From Ophiobolus disseminans (Eukaryota; Ascomycota; Dothideomycetes; Pleosporales; Phaeosphaeriaceae), in NCBI GenBank assembly GCA_010093685.1, contig MU006218.1:1027766-1091765 (forward strand): a stretch of DNA of 64,000 bases, written 5' to 3'. The number at the start of each line of letters is the position of its first letter. Positions within the stretch are counted from its first letter, which is position 1. Positions 1 through 11,141 of this stretch are shown piece after piece. The notes below the pieces were generated by a model. That model saw only the letters and a list, made by a program, of their open reading frames with translations, did not search any database and was not told where the DNA came from. Position numbers and translations under genes: made by a program.

Positions 1-1282
1 TACGCACTGGCTTCTCGTTCTGGCGGTAGGCGTTCACCCAGGGTAGGTTGATGGCTTCTTGAATCTTGACCATCATCTCTTCGTTATTGTTCTCATACGC
101 AACACGGGCTAAATGGAGAGGGCGCTCAAGCTCCTGAAACACGGATGTGTTCCAGCCTTTGGGTCCGTAGATTGCTTGAACATTAACAAACTGTGCAAAG
201 GCTTCAGTCTTGCGGAGACGCGGCTCGAGGTTTGCGTTGGTGGCCGGGCCATCTGCCACTGCCAATAGATCTGCGAGGACTTTCAGCCACTGATCTCGGA
301 AGTTGATGTAAGCGTCGTTCGTTGGTATCCCCTCAGTCAGGTCCTTAGATACGTTCCCTCGTCTTGCCGGAAAGTTCGGGCCTTCGGGTAGTGAGGACTC
401 CACCCGCATTTTCGTCAGTGGTTCAAGTATGAAACACAGTGCTGTCACTGCTTCGTCAAATTCCCAGGCAAAATAGTCGTGTACCCTCGCCGTGATTTTG
501 AGACTTCTGAGGGCATGAAGACTTCCAGATTCTGCGTTTTCGAGGAAAAGATCCCCTAGTTTGCGCATAGAGCCCCTGAAAGCGTAAAGCTCATACTCCT
601 CCAGGGTGATATAGCCGGGTCCAGTACCTTTATGACGCCCGAATACTGCTCCTAGAGGGAATATGACCTCAAGGTTCCGAATCATACGCAAGCCCTCTTG
701 GCATAACATAGAGCTTGTTGAGTAGTCATGATATTCATTCTGCGTGTGCGCATGTCGGTTCCAAACTTTCCCCATGATCTCTATGAGGTTGGCTTGAACA
801 TATACTTCGAAAACAGATTCTCCATACAGCACTGAAGAAGCTTCCTCGTTTATCTGGCGATTAGTCTTCAGAATGGCCGCCTTAACTTCATGTTCTCGAG
901 AAGCGACGACCTTCGGGAATAGATTTCGAAATATCATGAAGCGGAGTTCGGTCGGTAGCCTCATTAAGTGGCATGGAAGAGTGTTAGAGCCCATTTGGTG
1001 CTTCTCGCACAAGTGGTAGGGAGGGTCTTGCTCTGCAAATCGGTCGCAAAGCTGACCACACTCCTCGACAGTTTGACATCTGCCCGCCCGTACATGGCTC
1101 CAACTGTGTTTTCCGCATACCGGGAAATATCCGGGCTTCGTTATCTTGCCTTTGTACGTGCAAAGCGTGCCCTTATTGGTGAGAGCATTGCACAACCCGC
1201 TGCGCGGGTCGTCGTGAAATGGGCAGTTTTCGTGATTAGCGGGGCTTGATGCCCTTGAGCCTTCATCGGACGTGCTACTCAT
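1..1282 (-). CDS. F-box-like Cys/His-rich protein, C-terminus beyond window
   Basis: An ATG at 1282 opens a frame that runs without a stop to the left edge, at least 427 codons, so the C-terminus is missing and no intron is needed in the visible part. The first 105 or so residues are rich in Cys and His, including two similar motifs, VCGKH and LCEKH, that could bind zinc. From about residue 107 comes MRLPTELRFMIFRNLFP, which resembles an F-box helix. The rest is a helical region with few recognisable motifs. Proteins of this layout are common, poorly characterised members of large fungal families; a role as a substrate receptor of an SCF ubiquitin ligase is inference from the F-box-like segment only. 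It is transcribed leftward and its start is 580 bp from the 3' end of the HET-like gene. Confidence 0.7.
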   Translation of the reverse strand, partial: MSSTSDEGSRASSPANHENCPFHDDPRSGLCNALTNKGTLCTYKGKITKPGYFPVCGKHSWSHVRAGRCQTVEECGQLCDRFAEQDPPYHLCEKHQMGSNTLPCHLMRLPTELRFMIFRNLFPKVVASREHEVKAAILKTNRQINEEASSVLYGESVFEVYVQANLIEIMGKVWNRHAHTQNEYHDYSTSSMLCQEGLRMIRNLEVIFPLGAVFGRHKGTGPGYITLEEYELYAFRGSMRKLGDLFLENAESGSLHALRSLKITARVHDYFAWEFDEAVTALCFILEPLTKMRVESSLPEGPNFPARRGNVSKDLTEGIPTNDAYINFRDQWLKVLADLLAVADGPATNANLEPRLRKTEAFAQFVNVQAIYGPKGWNTSVFQELERPLHLARVAYENNNEEMMVKIQEAINLPWVNAYRQNEKPVR

Positions 1283-1862
1283 GGTTGAGCGTAGCTGTAG
1301 ACGTCAGGTTGATTGGATGCAGGTTGAGGCTGAGGGTCGGCAGCGGGGTGCAGTGTAAACAGTGGCAGGAAGGAGCTCCTCTAGCGCGGCGCATCCTCAC
1401 GTGACGAGAGCACGTGCAGCGTGGGTGCTTTGAGGTCATTCCGACTCATCTTTTTCGAAAAGAAAATTACTTGCTTCTACAAGCTTGTACCGGGTACAAT
1501 ATGCGCTTGTTGATTGTTGACATGCAGTCAGTCGTTGTCACCAGATTCAAGTCTGCGGAAGTGTTTCCAGATTTCATCTGCATCACCAAAATGAGCGAGG
1601 TACGAACGCCTCTCTTTTTACTTTCTTTCACACACTACTTACATGAATAAACAGGAATAGTAGCTGTTATTGTTACAGGGAAAAGTTCTCTTTATTATCT
1701 GACGTTCTTAGCTAGGTACTTTGAAAGTGACTTTCAGATTGAGTTCTGATTGGAGAGAAACACGTGTTCTTAACGTAGGCTAACTGGCTAGAATCTAGAA
1801 AAGGGTATCAGTTCGCGCCAGTGATCAAGGCCGAACTCAACGTTTACACCCTTGGAATCGAT
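1283..1862. other. Intergenic, promoter side of the F-box-like gene
   Basis: I see no supportable gene. A 78-codon frame on the plus strand has no homology I recognise and probably occurs by chance. The stretch holds the upstream region of the leftward F-box-like gene and the 3' flank of the HET-like gene. Confidence 0.5.
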
Positions 1863-4344
1863 TCAATAGATCCTTAGAAGCTGAGACTTATTTTTGTTGA
1901 ATATAGGTGTCACCACGGTACGACCAGTCAGCCAGTACTTATTCTTGTGTACTGGCCATTCCATCCAGAATCTTCCCACTCTTTTGTATGTCACTTTCAC
2001 GCTTGCACCTCCTGTCTCGATAAGCCGGCGAAGAACAAGTCCATGACTCCACACTGCTTGCAGCCGTGTCTTACTCTGGTCATCGAAAGACAATTCTCTT
2101 ACAATTTCTGCGCAGAATATATCGCCGAACATCTCAATATCAAGAGTATCTGGCAGGAACTCGGCGACTACACTTATCTGTGCTGTTCTGATTGTGATGA
2201 AGCTAGTAGAACTTGAGTTTTGTACCAGATCGACGCCGCGGAGGATTGGACATCGGATGTTTAGCTGATGAGATGCTTCTATCCAGGAAAACTCTGGATC
2301 GTGTGTTGTGATATCCTGCTCGGGAATCTGCGCGATTTTCTGCAGATTGAAGTATTTCTGCCTAGCATGGTTCTGAGATTGCGACATAAAGTGTTGAGCC
2401 ACTTTCCCATTCACGGACTGCCACGACCAAGTTGGTGCTTCCATTGACAACGGCCGGCGTGTGCGCCCGATACCTATGTACCACAAGAGATCAAAGACAA
2501 GATAGCGATCCCAAAGTCCATGTCGATAGGTTCCTGTGTTGGTTCGTTCGAAGATGTGCTGAGCTAGGGCGAGGCTACCAAGAGCGCTCATGGGACTGTT
2601 CTTTGGGTCTATCGATGTCAAAGACCCTACGAGTAAGATCCAATACAGATGTTGTTGGAGATCAGAACAAGATTGACTGTGTTTCGATAGAGCTTCGAAA
2701 GCTTGTCGGGGTCGCTTCACCTCGTCAACTATCGACGGATGTGAAGGTGAAACTCTTTGCATTTTATGATTGACTGGCTGAAGAGACGGATTGATTTCAG
2801 AAGCGATGCAACCGTTAGTTTCAAATACCAACACTGGATATTCGAAGTAGAGGATTCGGGACGAGAGCACTCGGGCCACGAATGTCCACATATCATATCT
2901 GTCTCCAGCATCGTCAAGCATCTGATGTAAAGAACTTTCGGTTAATTCAGCTCGAGGCCCTTGAATCACGAGACTTCGTCTTTTCGTGATATTGAAGTGG
3001 CAAGGGAAGTCCTGAGCAGTCCTTCCACGCAAGATATTACTATTACCCTGCGTGCCGCTAGAGTCGTTGAAGGCGAACGTGCAGTGAGCGTTGGCAAACG
3101 CTTGATTGATCGAGATGAGCCGCACCCTTGTTTGCTGCGGATCTTCAAGGTTGTCGACATTGTATAGAGCTTCCAGAAATATGTAACTTATGCCAAGCTT
3201 GCGTGTAAGCATTACAATTTTCTGCAGCGCTGGAGTCAATTCCTCAATCCCAATTCCTCGGCTGCGTTCATGATCCATCAAAGTTTTCGTTTGGAAATGG
3301 CTCTCCGACTGGTTACTGATCGCCACGTACTTGCACTGGATTTGAGCATTCTCGATGATGTGGAACACGCTCGAGAGTTCATCGCCGAGGTATAGTAATC
3401 GTGGTGGGGAATAGTTCTCTACGGTAGAGCAATGTCGGGTATCGGTTGATGGGAAATTCAGGAGCCAGCTCCTTACCAGCCTGGTCAAGCATGGAACATC
3501 TAGGGACGCGGATATGTGACGACAAATTGGCGGGGAGTCGAAAAGAGCTGTGATTGTTAGTGAACCGGAATGGGACGAGGACATCATATTTCTCATACTG
3601 ACCATCTTGGAAGGGGATCAGTCGACCAAGGGGTCTACGCTGTTCCGGCAGCCCCTTGTACCAAAAAATCTGAAAGGAGTAGCCATCTTTGTGCACGAAC
3701 CAATTACGCGTATCATTCTGTATCTTGATCCAAGCTTTTGGAACGAATCTTTTCCGCGCAACTTCAGCAACGATGCATCTTTGAGCATTCTGTGGTACGG
3801 ACCCCCACAATACTCGGCACAGGTGACACGAATCTACCTGCCATCCTGTTCCTAGCACAGGAATTTTCCAAAGATGCCATTCATACTTCAAAGCAAAGAT
3901 GCTTATAGATCCGCTCAAAATATAGGACTTGCTGATAAGGACAGCACAGCTTCGGCAGAGTGCGCTGGTGCGTATGCAAGCATAGCAATCAGACGAGTCG
4001 ACAGTAAGCAAAGAGGTGTTTTCATTTGTGTCTTTTACAAATGAAGTAAGATTGATCCGCAGTGGTCGTATGAGGAGGTTGTTTCGGTGTCGATACAGTC
4101 TCACGATTCCGCGTCCGAGGTGGCGTAAGCTGCGAACCAGAACGACAAGAGTTGCAACTACCGTCAGTGGAACTATGATGATCCAGAACCCCCACTCTGA
4201 TTTGCGTCGTTGAACCTGGCAATCGTACTCACAATCTTCGGGTATTGGAGGTGGGAAATGGTGGATCAAGACGCACAACCATCCCACCACAAATATAATA
4301 CTGGAAGTCCCCACAGACGGGACTAGATGAGACCATTCGGTCAT
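1863..4344 (-). CDS. Membrane-anchored degenerate HET-domain protein
   Basis: Two exons, 4344-3603 and 3547-1863, give 808 residues. The 55-nt intron (GTCAGT..CACTAACAATCACAG) is needed because the HET-like part lies in another frame from the N-terminus. The upstream TTG at 4374 is not a eukaryotic start, so I chose the ATG at 4344. Two hydrophobic helices lie near residues 10-30 and 50-75, followed by a Cys-rich stretch (CYACIRTSALCRSC) and CHLCRVLW, the kind of CxxC seen ahead of HET domains. The HET part keeps its outline: PPRLLYLG, KYVAIS in place of YVALSYCWG, LTRKLGISYIF, and a WTF..LSSRILYF segment followed by ASE. The consensus WG and WID-CIIQ residues are lost. HET proteins trigger cell death in vegetative incompatibility; the changes suggest a diverged or inactive version. 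It is divergent from the HeLo-like gene 269 bp away. Confidence 0.72.
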
Positions 4345-4613
4345 TTTGGAAGATCGAGACAGTTTCGAGATCAACGAAAGGACGAGCTGACTTTAGCGAC
4401 AAGACGCAATAACGATGGTAGGTAGGCATAAATTTCCAGGATATTGAGGTGCCTAGAATAAGGAAGGCTGAGTTGAAACTAGGAAGGTGCGATTGCAGAG
4501 TGAAGCTGAACTCAGCCACCCCCGCCACAGACACGGTCTGCCTTGCCAACTCACACTTGTTGCAAAGACCTGGCTGACCCCACGAAACCCCCTTTTGGTT
4601 GCTAGAAGATATT
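4345..4613. promoter_or_regulatory. Shared divergent promoter of the HET-like and HeLo-like genes
   Basis: The two start codons face away from each other across 269 bp, so both promoters and 5' leaders must lie here or overlap it. No specific operator was identified. Co-regulation is an inference from the geometry. Confidence 0.5.
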
Positions 4614-6345
4614 ATGGTCCCAGCCTTTGGATTTTCAGTGGGTGACTTCATTGCAGGTACTAAAGTTGTCATCGACATCTTTTGCGCCTTCAAAGAAACT
4701 GGCGGTGCCTCAGCAAGGTACACCCGGGAGGCTGAATTCTTAAAAGGACTGATCTCTACACTTGAACAGCTCCAAAATCTGATCGATAACTCACCCGCTG
4801 AAGATGACTTGATAAAAGATTTATCAAAGCTACTCAAGGCAGTAAACGGACCTCTCGATGAATTCAGGGAGTTTCTAGCCAAATATGAAGAGGCTCTGGG
4901 CAAGGCCTCCAGCACAAAGACATTCAAGAAGGCGACAAAGGTAATCAAATATACCTTGAAAGATATGTCAGGAAAGGTGGAGCGGTTGCGAGTCCAAATA
5001 GAGCAGCCACTGCAGGCAATCAATATGCTTCTTTCCATCTATGCGATGTAAGTAGTGAACATTAATGATGAATACGGTTCACACACTAAACTTGACGATT
5101 AGAAAATCAGTAAGGAACTCCACTGAAAAGCTCCTGAGTCCCGCGCAATGCGCACAAATTGTTGAAGCTATCAAGCTTGCTGACATACCGGCCGAGTTGA
5201 ACAAACAAATTCACACTCTTCAAAAATCAGCGAACGATCATGGAATTCAGCATGACGAACAACTTCGGAACATTCAAGAGCTCCGTGATAATATAGATGA
5301 TGAGTTTGCGTCCCTAGACGCACAACTCCATGCTGCCGAGCAAGCATCAGTTGTCACCATTGAGGCGCACGCTTCATCGGAAGAATCACTACACCGTCAA
5401 AGCATTGTGCGACTCACTTCAGTCCTACAAACGAGGGATGATAAGATGCAGAGTATGTTGGAGGAGCAAACAGTTCTACTTCTCGCACTCAGAACATATA
5501 TGGAGGAGAAGGCCGCAATGCAAGAACCGGTACTGCCACTGGAACAAACATCGTCCAGTACAGGAGCCCAAAAGGAAATCACCACCCCATGGCCCTCAGC
5601 AACACTGGCTGCAGCTCACCTTGCAGTGGGGTTTCTTTCTGCTGTAGTAGCAGGCGCAGCCACATTCTCAATCACTCGCCGAACACAAGCAGTCCAACCG
5701 AAGCAAGAGCTAGTCTATCAGTCGAGAGTCCCCATCGTAACTTACGTCCACGAGCCACCATTCCATACGAACAACAGGGTGGGAGGGCTATCTCCAAGGA
5801 CTAGCTCTAACACTACTGCTGCGCGACCTATCGAAGAGTCAGATGCACCTGCATGGATTGGCGAATTTTCAGATACTGCAGGTGAATACCAGGAGCGAGA
5901 TGTTCGCAAGAACGATGCGCAGAGGGATGACGCTTCAGTATCTCCGCCGAACGGTCGTAGCTCGACCGTTGTTGGTTGGAGCAGTAAGCTCTCGAAGCTC
6001 GACACTGAAGCACCTACTGGCGGGCATATTGAACATGATGAAGATCCCTTTAGAAGGCATACATTCATGGGGCGCGGTATAGTGATAGTGGAGCAGGGCA
6101 AGGCAGGCCACGAGGAGCAAGCGGATCATACGGCCGTTGAAGATGATAACATCTCTGCCGTAAATGGAAGTGAGACAAGCTCGATGTTTTCGTTGGAGGC
6201 TGGATGCCTTGGTAGCGACTGTTCAGACGGAGGCAATGGTCATGGTGGCTCCGATGGGGGATGGAATTGTTTTGATGGAGGCGGTGGAGACGATGGAGAT
6301 GATTGGGATGGCGGAGACGATGGAGGAGACGATGGAGAGGACTAG
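4614..6345 (+). CDS. HeLo-like/fungal N-terminal-domain protein with membrane helix and Gly-Asp tail
   Basis: Exons 4614-5047 and 5103-6345 join through a 55-nt GTAAGT..TTAG intron and give 558 residues. Translation starts at the ATG at 4614; an upstream TTG was rejected. The first 140 or so residues begin FGFSVGDFIAGTKVVIDIF and continue as amphipathic helices. This is the style of the fungal N-terminal (HeLo-like) domain found ahead of STAND/NLR and orphan proteins. A long, probably coiled-coil region follows (about 150-300), then a hydrophobic segment near 310-336 flanked by Arg, a low-complexity region, and a tail rich in Gly and Asp from about 510 to the end. HeLo-type domains can form death-inducing membrane pores; that activity here is inference. 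It shares a 269-bp divergent promoter with the HET-like gene. The alternative is an unrelated coiled-coil membrane protein. Confidence 0.65.
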
Positions 6346-6527
6346 GGCGGTGGAGATTGAGAGTGCGCCGAAAGTCCTCGGGCTGCAAAGTGGCACCTCC
6401 CAGTATCGGAAAAGCAGTAAACCCATGCATTTGCTTTCGGGATAGAAACGACCGTTGAGGTTCCATCATTCATATTTACAGCCAAAGTACTTAATCCAGT
6501 GTGCGATCCCCATACCAACCGCTCACT

Positions 6528-8693
6528 CTACGACTTTCCCAAAATCCATAGCTCCCCGTTGCTTGAAATATCAGACGTCATGAAGAGCCTGCCTTGAGTA
6601 TCCCACGCAAGACCTGCAGGTCTGAAGCAGCCGGAGCTGATGCCCGGTCCTCCACCCTGGCAATTCTCGACCTTCGGGTTAGAGAAAATGTCCTTCGCGG
6701 CGGTGTTGCTCGTAAGCGGCTCAACAGGCGTGTACTGCCCATCAGCCCCAAGCTTGAAGCTGACAGCAACCAGCTTGAAGCCAGTGACTGGGCTACGGTT
6801 CCAGGAGCCGTGGTAGGTGATGTACATGGTGGAGGAGTCGGCATCGAACTTGCAGTCAATAGGCGCAGAGTGGGGAAAGAGGGTCATCTTGGGAGCGACA
6901 GCCTTTTGGTTGCAAGTGTCGTCATTGAAGGTGCTGTTGGGAGCTTGGACGAAGAAGTCGCCAACCTTGAATGTCTTGTCCTTAAAGTCGGATGGTTGCC
7001 AGACAGTGAAGCAGGTCGGATATCCATACCAATTGGTGTTGGGTTTGGTGACATCGCCCATGTAGTGGATCTTCTCGCCTGGATTGTTGTTGTGGACGTC
7101 CGTGGATTGACCATTTACAGTACGCTTGAATTCGTCACCGCTGTTTTCTACACCCCAAAGCCTACGACGTCGATTAGTCCGATACTTGTAAGTCGAAAAG
7201 GACGGGGAACTCACATATTGTTCTTGTCGAAGCACATGCCGACTTCGTTGCGCTGTCCGTAGCCAGCATTGTACCCACCAGAAACATAGTTGTACCCTCC
7301 ACTGGGAATCGTTGTAAGATCAAAGACCTTAATAATAGCACGGGCAGTCTTTGGGTCTCCAGTAGGAGTGTCGATGTTGGAGTTGGATCCATGAGAAACA
7401 ACAAGTAGGTTTGGCGCGTGAGGTGCGATAGCGAGAGTGCGAGTCAGGTGCGAGCCGCCATTGACCATGCCTACAATAATGGTCGTTCGGGTGCCGAGAG
7501 TGCCAGCGGCGGCATCATATGGCCAGGAAAAGGCCTGGGTCATGGAGCTGGCATACAACGTCTTGCCATCGAGACTCATGGCGATGCCATGATTCAAATT
7601 ATTTTGTGAAACCAACATCTTCGTCGACGTGACACAGCCATCCGTACCCATCTTATGATATGAGATACCCTTGCCAGACTGAACGACCAACATATTGCCA
7701 GCGCTGTCGAACTGAATGCTACGAGGGCTGGTCTAAGAATTCGATTAGCTTTCACGTTCGCGTAACAGTGGCATGATACGTACCAAGCCTCCTGCAATCT
7801 TGGTGGCCTTCCATCCTGCTGCAAGAACACCCTGGAAGCTAGGGCTACCAGCCCCAGAGCACGAAGCTGGAATGGCAGCTTGAGCTGGCTTAGTGGTGGG
7901 TGTGGACACAACACTTGTCACGATTGTGGAAGGAACGGCTGAGGCTACAGGTGCTGTTAGCAGGTTGCTCTTCACCAGAGAGTCGAAATTATCGATGCGT
8001 GCAGCGTTCAGGTCATGGCGCCATTTGCCCCAGGCCGCGTGGACGTTGAAACCGGAGTCGTTCCGAGCCGGATCCTGTACTGCATTGATACCATAGGCCC
8101 ACGCGAATTCTGTTGTACCGGTACCATTGAGGGCGTATCGTGTTTCCTCGCTGTTTATCCAGCCAGTGCAGCCTTTGCATAGCGCGTTGACTGTCCAATG
8201 CGTACTGTTTGTCGTGGTGCCTTTGAGAAGGAAGTGCTCGGCTCCTTCATATCCAAGAGGCAGGCCAATTCCACTGCGATATATGAGTACAGCTCTGACA
8301 ACCACGATTAGCCAAACTCACTAAGCAAAGCGAGCTGATATAGTCCCAGATTTCCCGTTTGCCCAAGCAACACTCAAAGGGTTCCAGACCATGTTCCCTC
8401 CCCAGGAAAAGCCAGCCCATTTGTTGGCAATAGGGGCCGTGATTTTCAGGATGGCATCGTAAGGATCCGTGGGAGCCTTTGGAAGAGCAATAGCGAAGGT
8501 CATTCCAGAATCTGCGTCCGAGTATGACGAATAGCAAATCTTCGTAGCCGCATCGCAGACAACTTTAGATTGTGCCTCACCTTCTTGAGCAATGGCTACT
8601 CCATCATTAGCACGAGGGACTGATGCTAGGTGTAGTGTACTTACCATAGCCGGCGAGCGCAACAGCACTGCCTATAACTTGAGTACAACGCAT
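6528..8693 (-). CDS. Secreted cytochrome b-PQQ sugar dehydrogenase (AA8-AA12)
   Basis: Five exons (8693-8645, 8595-8322, 8273-7784, 7732-7215, 7161-6528) give 654 residues; all introns are 48-53 nt with branch sites such as GCTAATCG. The N-terminus (MRCTQVIGSAVALAGYAIA) is a signal peptide. Residues about 20-210 form a cellobiose-dehydrogenase-type haem b cytochrome domain (AA8), with WAGFSWGGNM, NPLSVAWANG and NSTHW; the Met in SGMTF and the His in STHW are candidate haem ligands. A Thr/Pro/Ala linker leads to a beta-propeller dehydrogenase of the sorbosone/pyranose dehydrogenase type (AA12), with NLNHGIAMS, NNMLWGVENS, GDVTKPNTNWYGYP and CFRPAGLAWD. Enzymes of this design oxidise sugars using PQQ and pass electrons through the haem, for example to lytic polysaccharide monooxygenases. 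There is no CBM1 at the C-terminus. Substrate is unknown. Confidence 0.88.
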
Positions 8694-10396
8694 TCTGGCT
8701 TGTGAGACTCCCGAAATAGCACGTTTGCTGATCTAGCAACTGATGTAAACGGTCCCCTCCACCTCTTTATGTGCTAGATCTGGTCCATCATAGTGGCGAT
8801 TGATGGGTACAGGGAGCCACACCAGGACACGCTCCAATCTTGTTAATCTCCAATATCTAGTCACATGTCTTGTATGTCATAGATGAAATGATGGGGGAGA
8901 CTCTGGAGAAGCGATATCAACTGGCCAATCTGTACTTCCGGAATTACAATCAGTAGCAGGTCACATCGACAGCATCAATCTCGTGGCTTCCGGGATCTTC
9001 AACCATTTTGGGCAGGCTTCAGGCTGAGTGTAGTGATGACCCAGGTAGGTTCATTGGAGTCGTTTCAAGAGCAACTGGGTTGGCGTGGATACAAGAATGT
9101 CAACTCCATCAATATTGATAGTGTCGAGCCGTATTTTGACCCGGGTTCATTGATGCGACATGTAGTATTTGCGCATGTGGTGTTACGAAGGGCCTGCATC
9201 GTAGGCGCAGACGGCAGATGATAGGCGAGACATAGGCGTGGCGCTATGGTGGTGAAGGCTAATATGCCCTGTTCGTGCATAGACGTTGTTTGGCGCATAT
9301 TGCTTAATTCAAGATAAGCCGGTCGTGGTCGCGTAAAACAATGTGGGGCCCACCTATCACGGAATTCTAAGCTCAATATGTTGATCGAAGTTGTGGAGAA
9401 GCATCGCCGAGCGTTATTATCAAGTTCTTCTCGGGTATATGCCATATACACACAATCGCCTCCATGTCGCAAAGAAGGCGCCCGAGTGCCAATAAGATCC
9501 GAAACTCAAGCTCCTCGAAGGGATAGATGACCCACCATGCCCAGGTGGTCTCTTTTCGGTATCTTAACAATCGATGCTGTCATCATCATTGGTAGCCTTT
9601 GCTTGCCTCCCCAGTGCAAGCCATAGTATGCAGCTTTCGTTCAGTATATGATTGGAAACATTCGTCTTTCAGCCATCAAACATCGTCCGAGACAGATGGG
9701 CAAGGTCGTGGTCTGGCGGCTGGTGGGCATGCCCCATTTTCGAATCTAGCTTGGTAAGTTCGTTCTTTGTGCTTCTGGCCCAACTTACCCCAAAGCTGAT
9801 ATCAATGAACAATCCGCTAAGTGCATTAATTAATGTCAAGCTCTCTGCCCCATTCGTGTTCCAGTAGGAAAGAAAAATGCCCTCCCCTTCCGTCTTCCCC
9901 AAGAGCTATGATTACAAAATCAAGCAAAACGCATGCAATTCTGAGGGACACATGCCTGTTAGTATAATGATAAGAATAAAGCAAAACCAACGGCTAACAT
10001 GAAATTATAGTTCTCCGAAATATCTTTTTTTTGCTGGGATATGTGAACCATGGTAAGCACTTACACCAAACGCAGTTCGCTACTAGTAGCTCTATCCAGG
10101 AGGGCCAATCAAGGATTGCAATCATTTTTTTTAATGCAAAGGTTCCACATGAGCGGGATGGTTGGGCGCAAGATGGATTTTGGTCTTGATAATATGGCTT
10201 GCCCAGGTTTTGCAGACAGAGCTATTGGGAACGAAATCAGAACCATGGCCTTCAATCCCCCTCTCACCACTGCGCTTTTCACATTCACACATGTGTTGCC
10301 AAAAACTCCATGAATCTTGCAGTTCTCCATTGTGTATTGTACATTGACTTCCTTTTTGTCGTGTTGCGAATCGTCTTGTCCCATGTTCATGCTTGT
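8694..10396. other. 1.7-kb gene-free interval
   Basis: No gene can be supported. Short frames exist on both strands (for example around 9065-9570 and 9669-9902 on minus), but they start at non-ATG codons or lack recognisable motifs and splice partners. It contains the promoter of the leftward dehydrogenase and the 3' flank of the TMEM14 gene. Confidence 0.45.
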
Positions 10397-10855
10397 TCAA
10401 ACCGTTCGTTGGCGGTTCAAGAACGCATTTCCAAAGGTAATCAGACCGAAGGTGGCCAGCACACTCAATCCAATGGGCAGTGGTTTTCCGCTCTTGATGG
10501 CTCGGGGAATGGAGCTTCCAGCGAGGACGATGGACGCAAGTAGGGCGAGTTCGGTACCGTAGGTAGAGCGATTTGAGATTCGTAGGCCGCCAAGAATGTA
10601 CTATTCGTTGCTGTGAGATTGTGGTCATGGCTGTACTGGCCATGCGCAACATACCAATGCGCCAACGGTGACACCGGCAACAACTGAGGGAACAGAGCCA
10701 GTTCGCGCGTAGCCCGTTATGCCCCCGCCAGCAGTCAAAGCGCCGAGTAGGAGAGCGATGTTTGCGAGAGAGGCCTGCAGTGGCAGTCAGCTTTTGATTA
10801 CTTTCATAGCCTCTTATGGGTTACAAGTCGCGATAGCTCGATGTTCACTCACCAT
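10397..10855 (-). CDS. TMEM14 family small membrane protein
   Basis: Three coding pieces, 10855-10853 (the ATG alone), 10774-10655 and 10600-10397, give 108 residues, the usual length of the TMEM14/UPF0136 family. The second exon begins ASLANIALLLGALTAGGG and continues GYARTGSVPS. After a phase-0 intron, the third exon gives YILGGLRIS, LALLASIVLAGSSIPRAIK and FGNAFLNR, the family signature across four short membrane helices. Without splicing only fragments are visible. TMEM14 proteins sit in the mitochondrial inner membrane or ER; human TMEM14C moves porphyrin precursors, but the fungal role is not established. The start is unusual: the donor GTGAGT follows the ATG directly, and an in-frame ATG inside the intron meets a stop after six codons. 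It lies divergent from OST2, 286 bp away. Confidence 0.85.
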
Positions 10856-11141
10856 TGTTACTATGTATTTCACGGTTGGGAAATCGAAAGTGATGGTAGT
10901 GTTCAGGTAAACAACAGTGAGACTGAACGGAAGTTGCTTGTTTACGTGCGATTGAAGGGGAATGATGGCATTATGCGGGGAGAGCTCCTGCGGTCATGCG
11001 CAAACGCCGAACACCGAGTGGTTGTCGTACCTTGTCGCGCACGGCCGCTAGAACATCTGGCCTCAAGCTGCAGCTCCAGTTCAACACCAACTCCAGTCGA
11101 TCACGAATCAACCTCCCGTTTTAATCCTCTCACCACACATC

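Noticed and set aside
9065..9902. Minus-strand frames of 60-135 codons
   Set aside because: Non-ATG starts or no motifs; no splice joins gave a recognisable protein.
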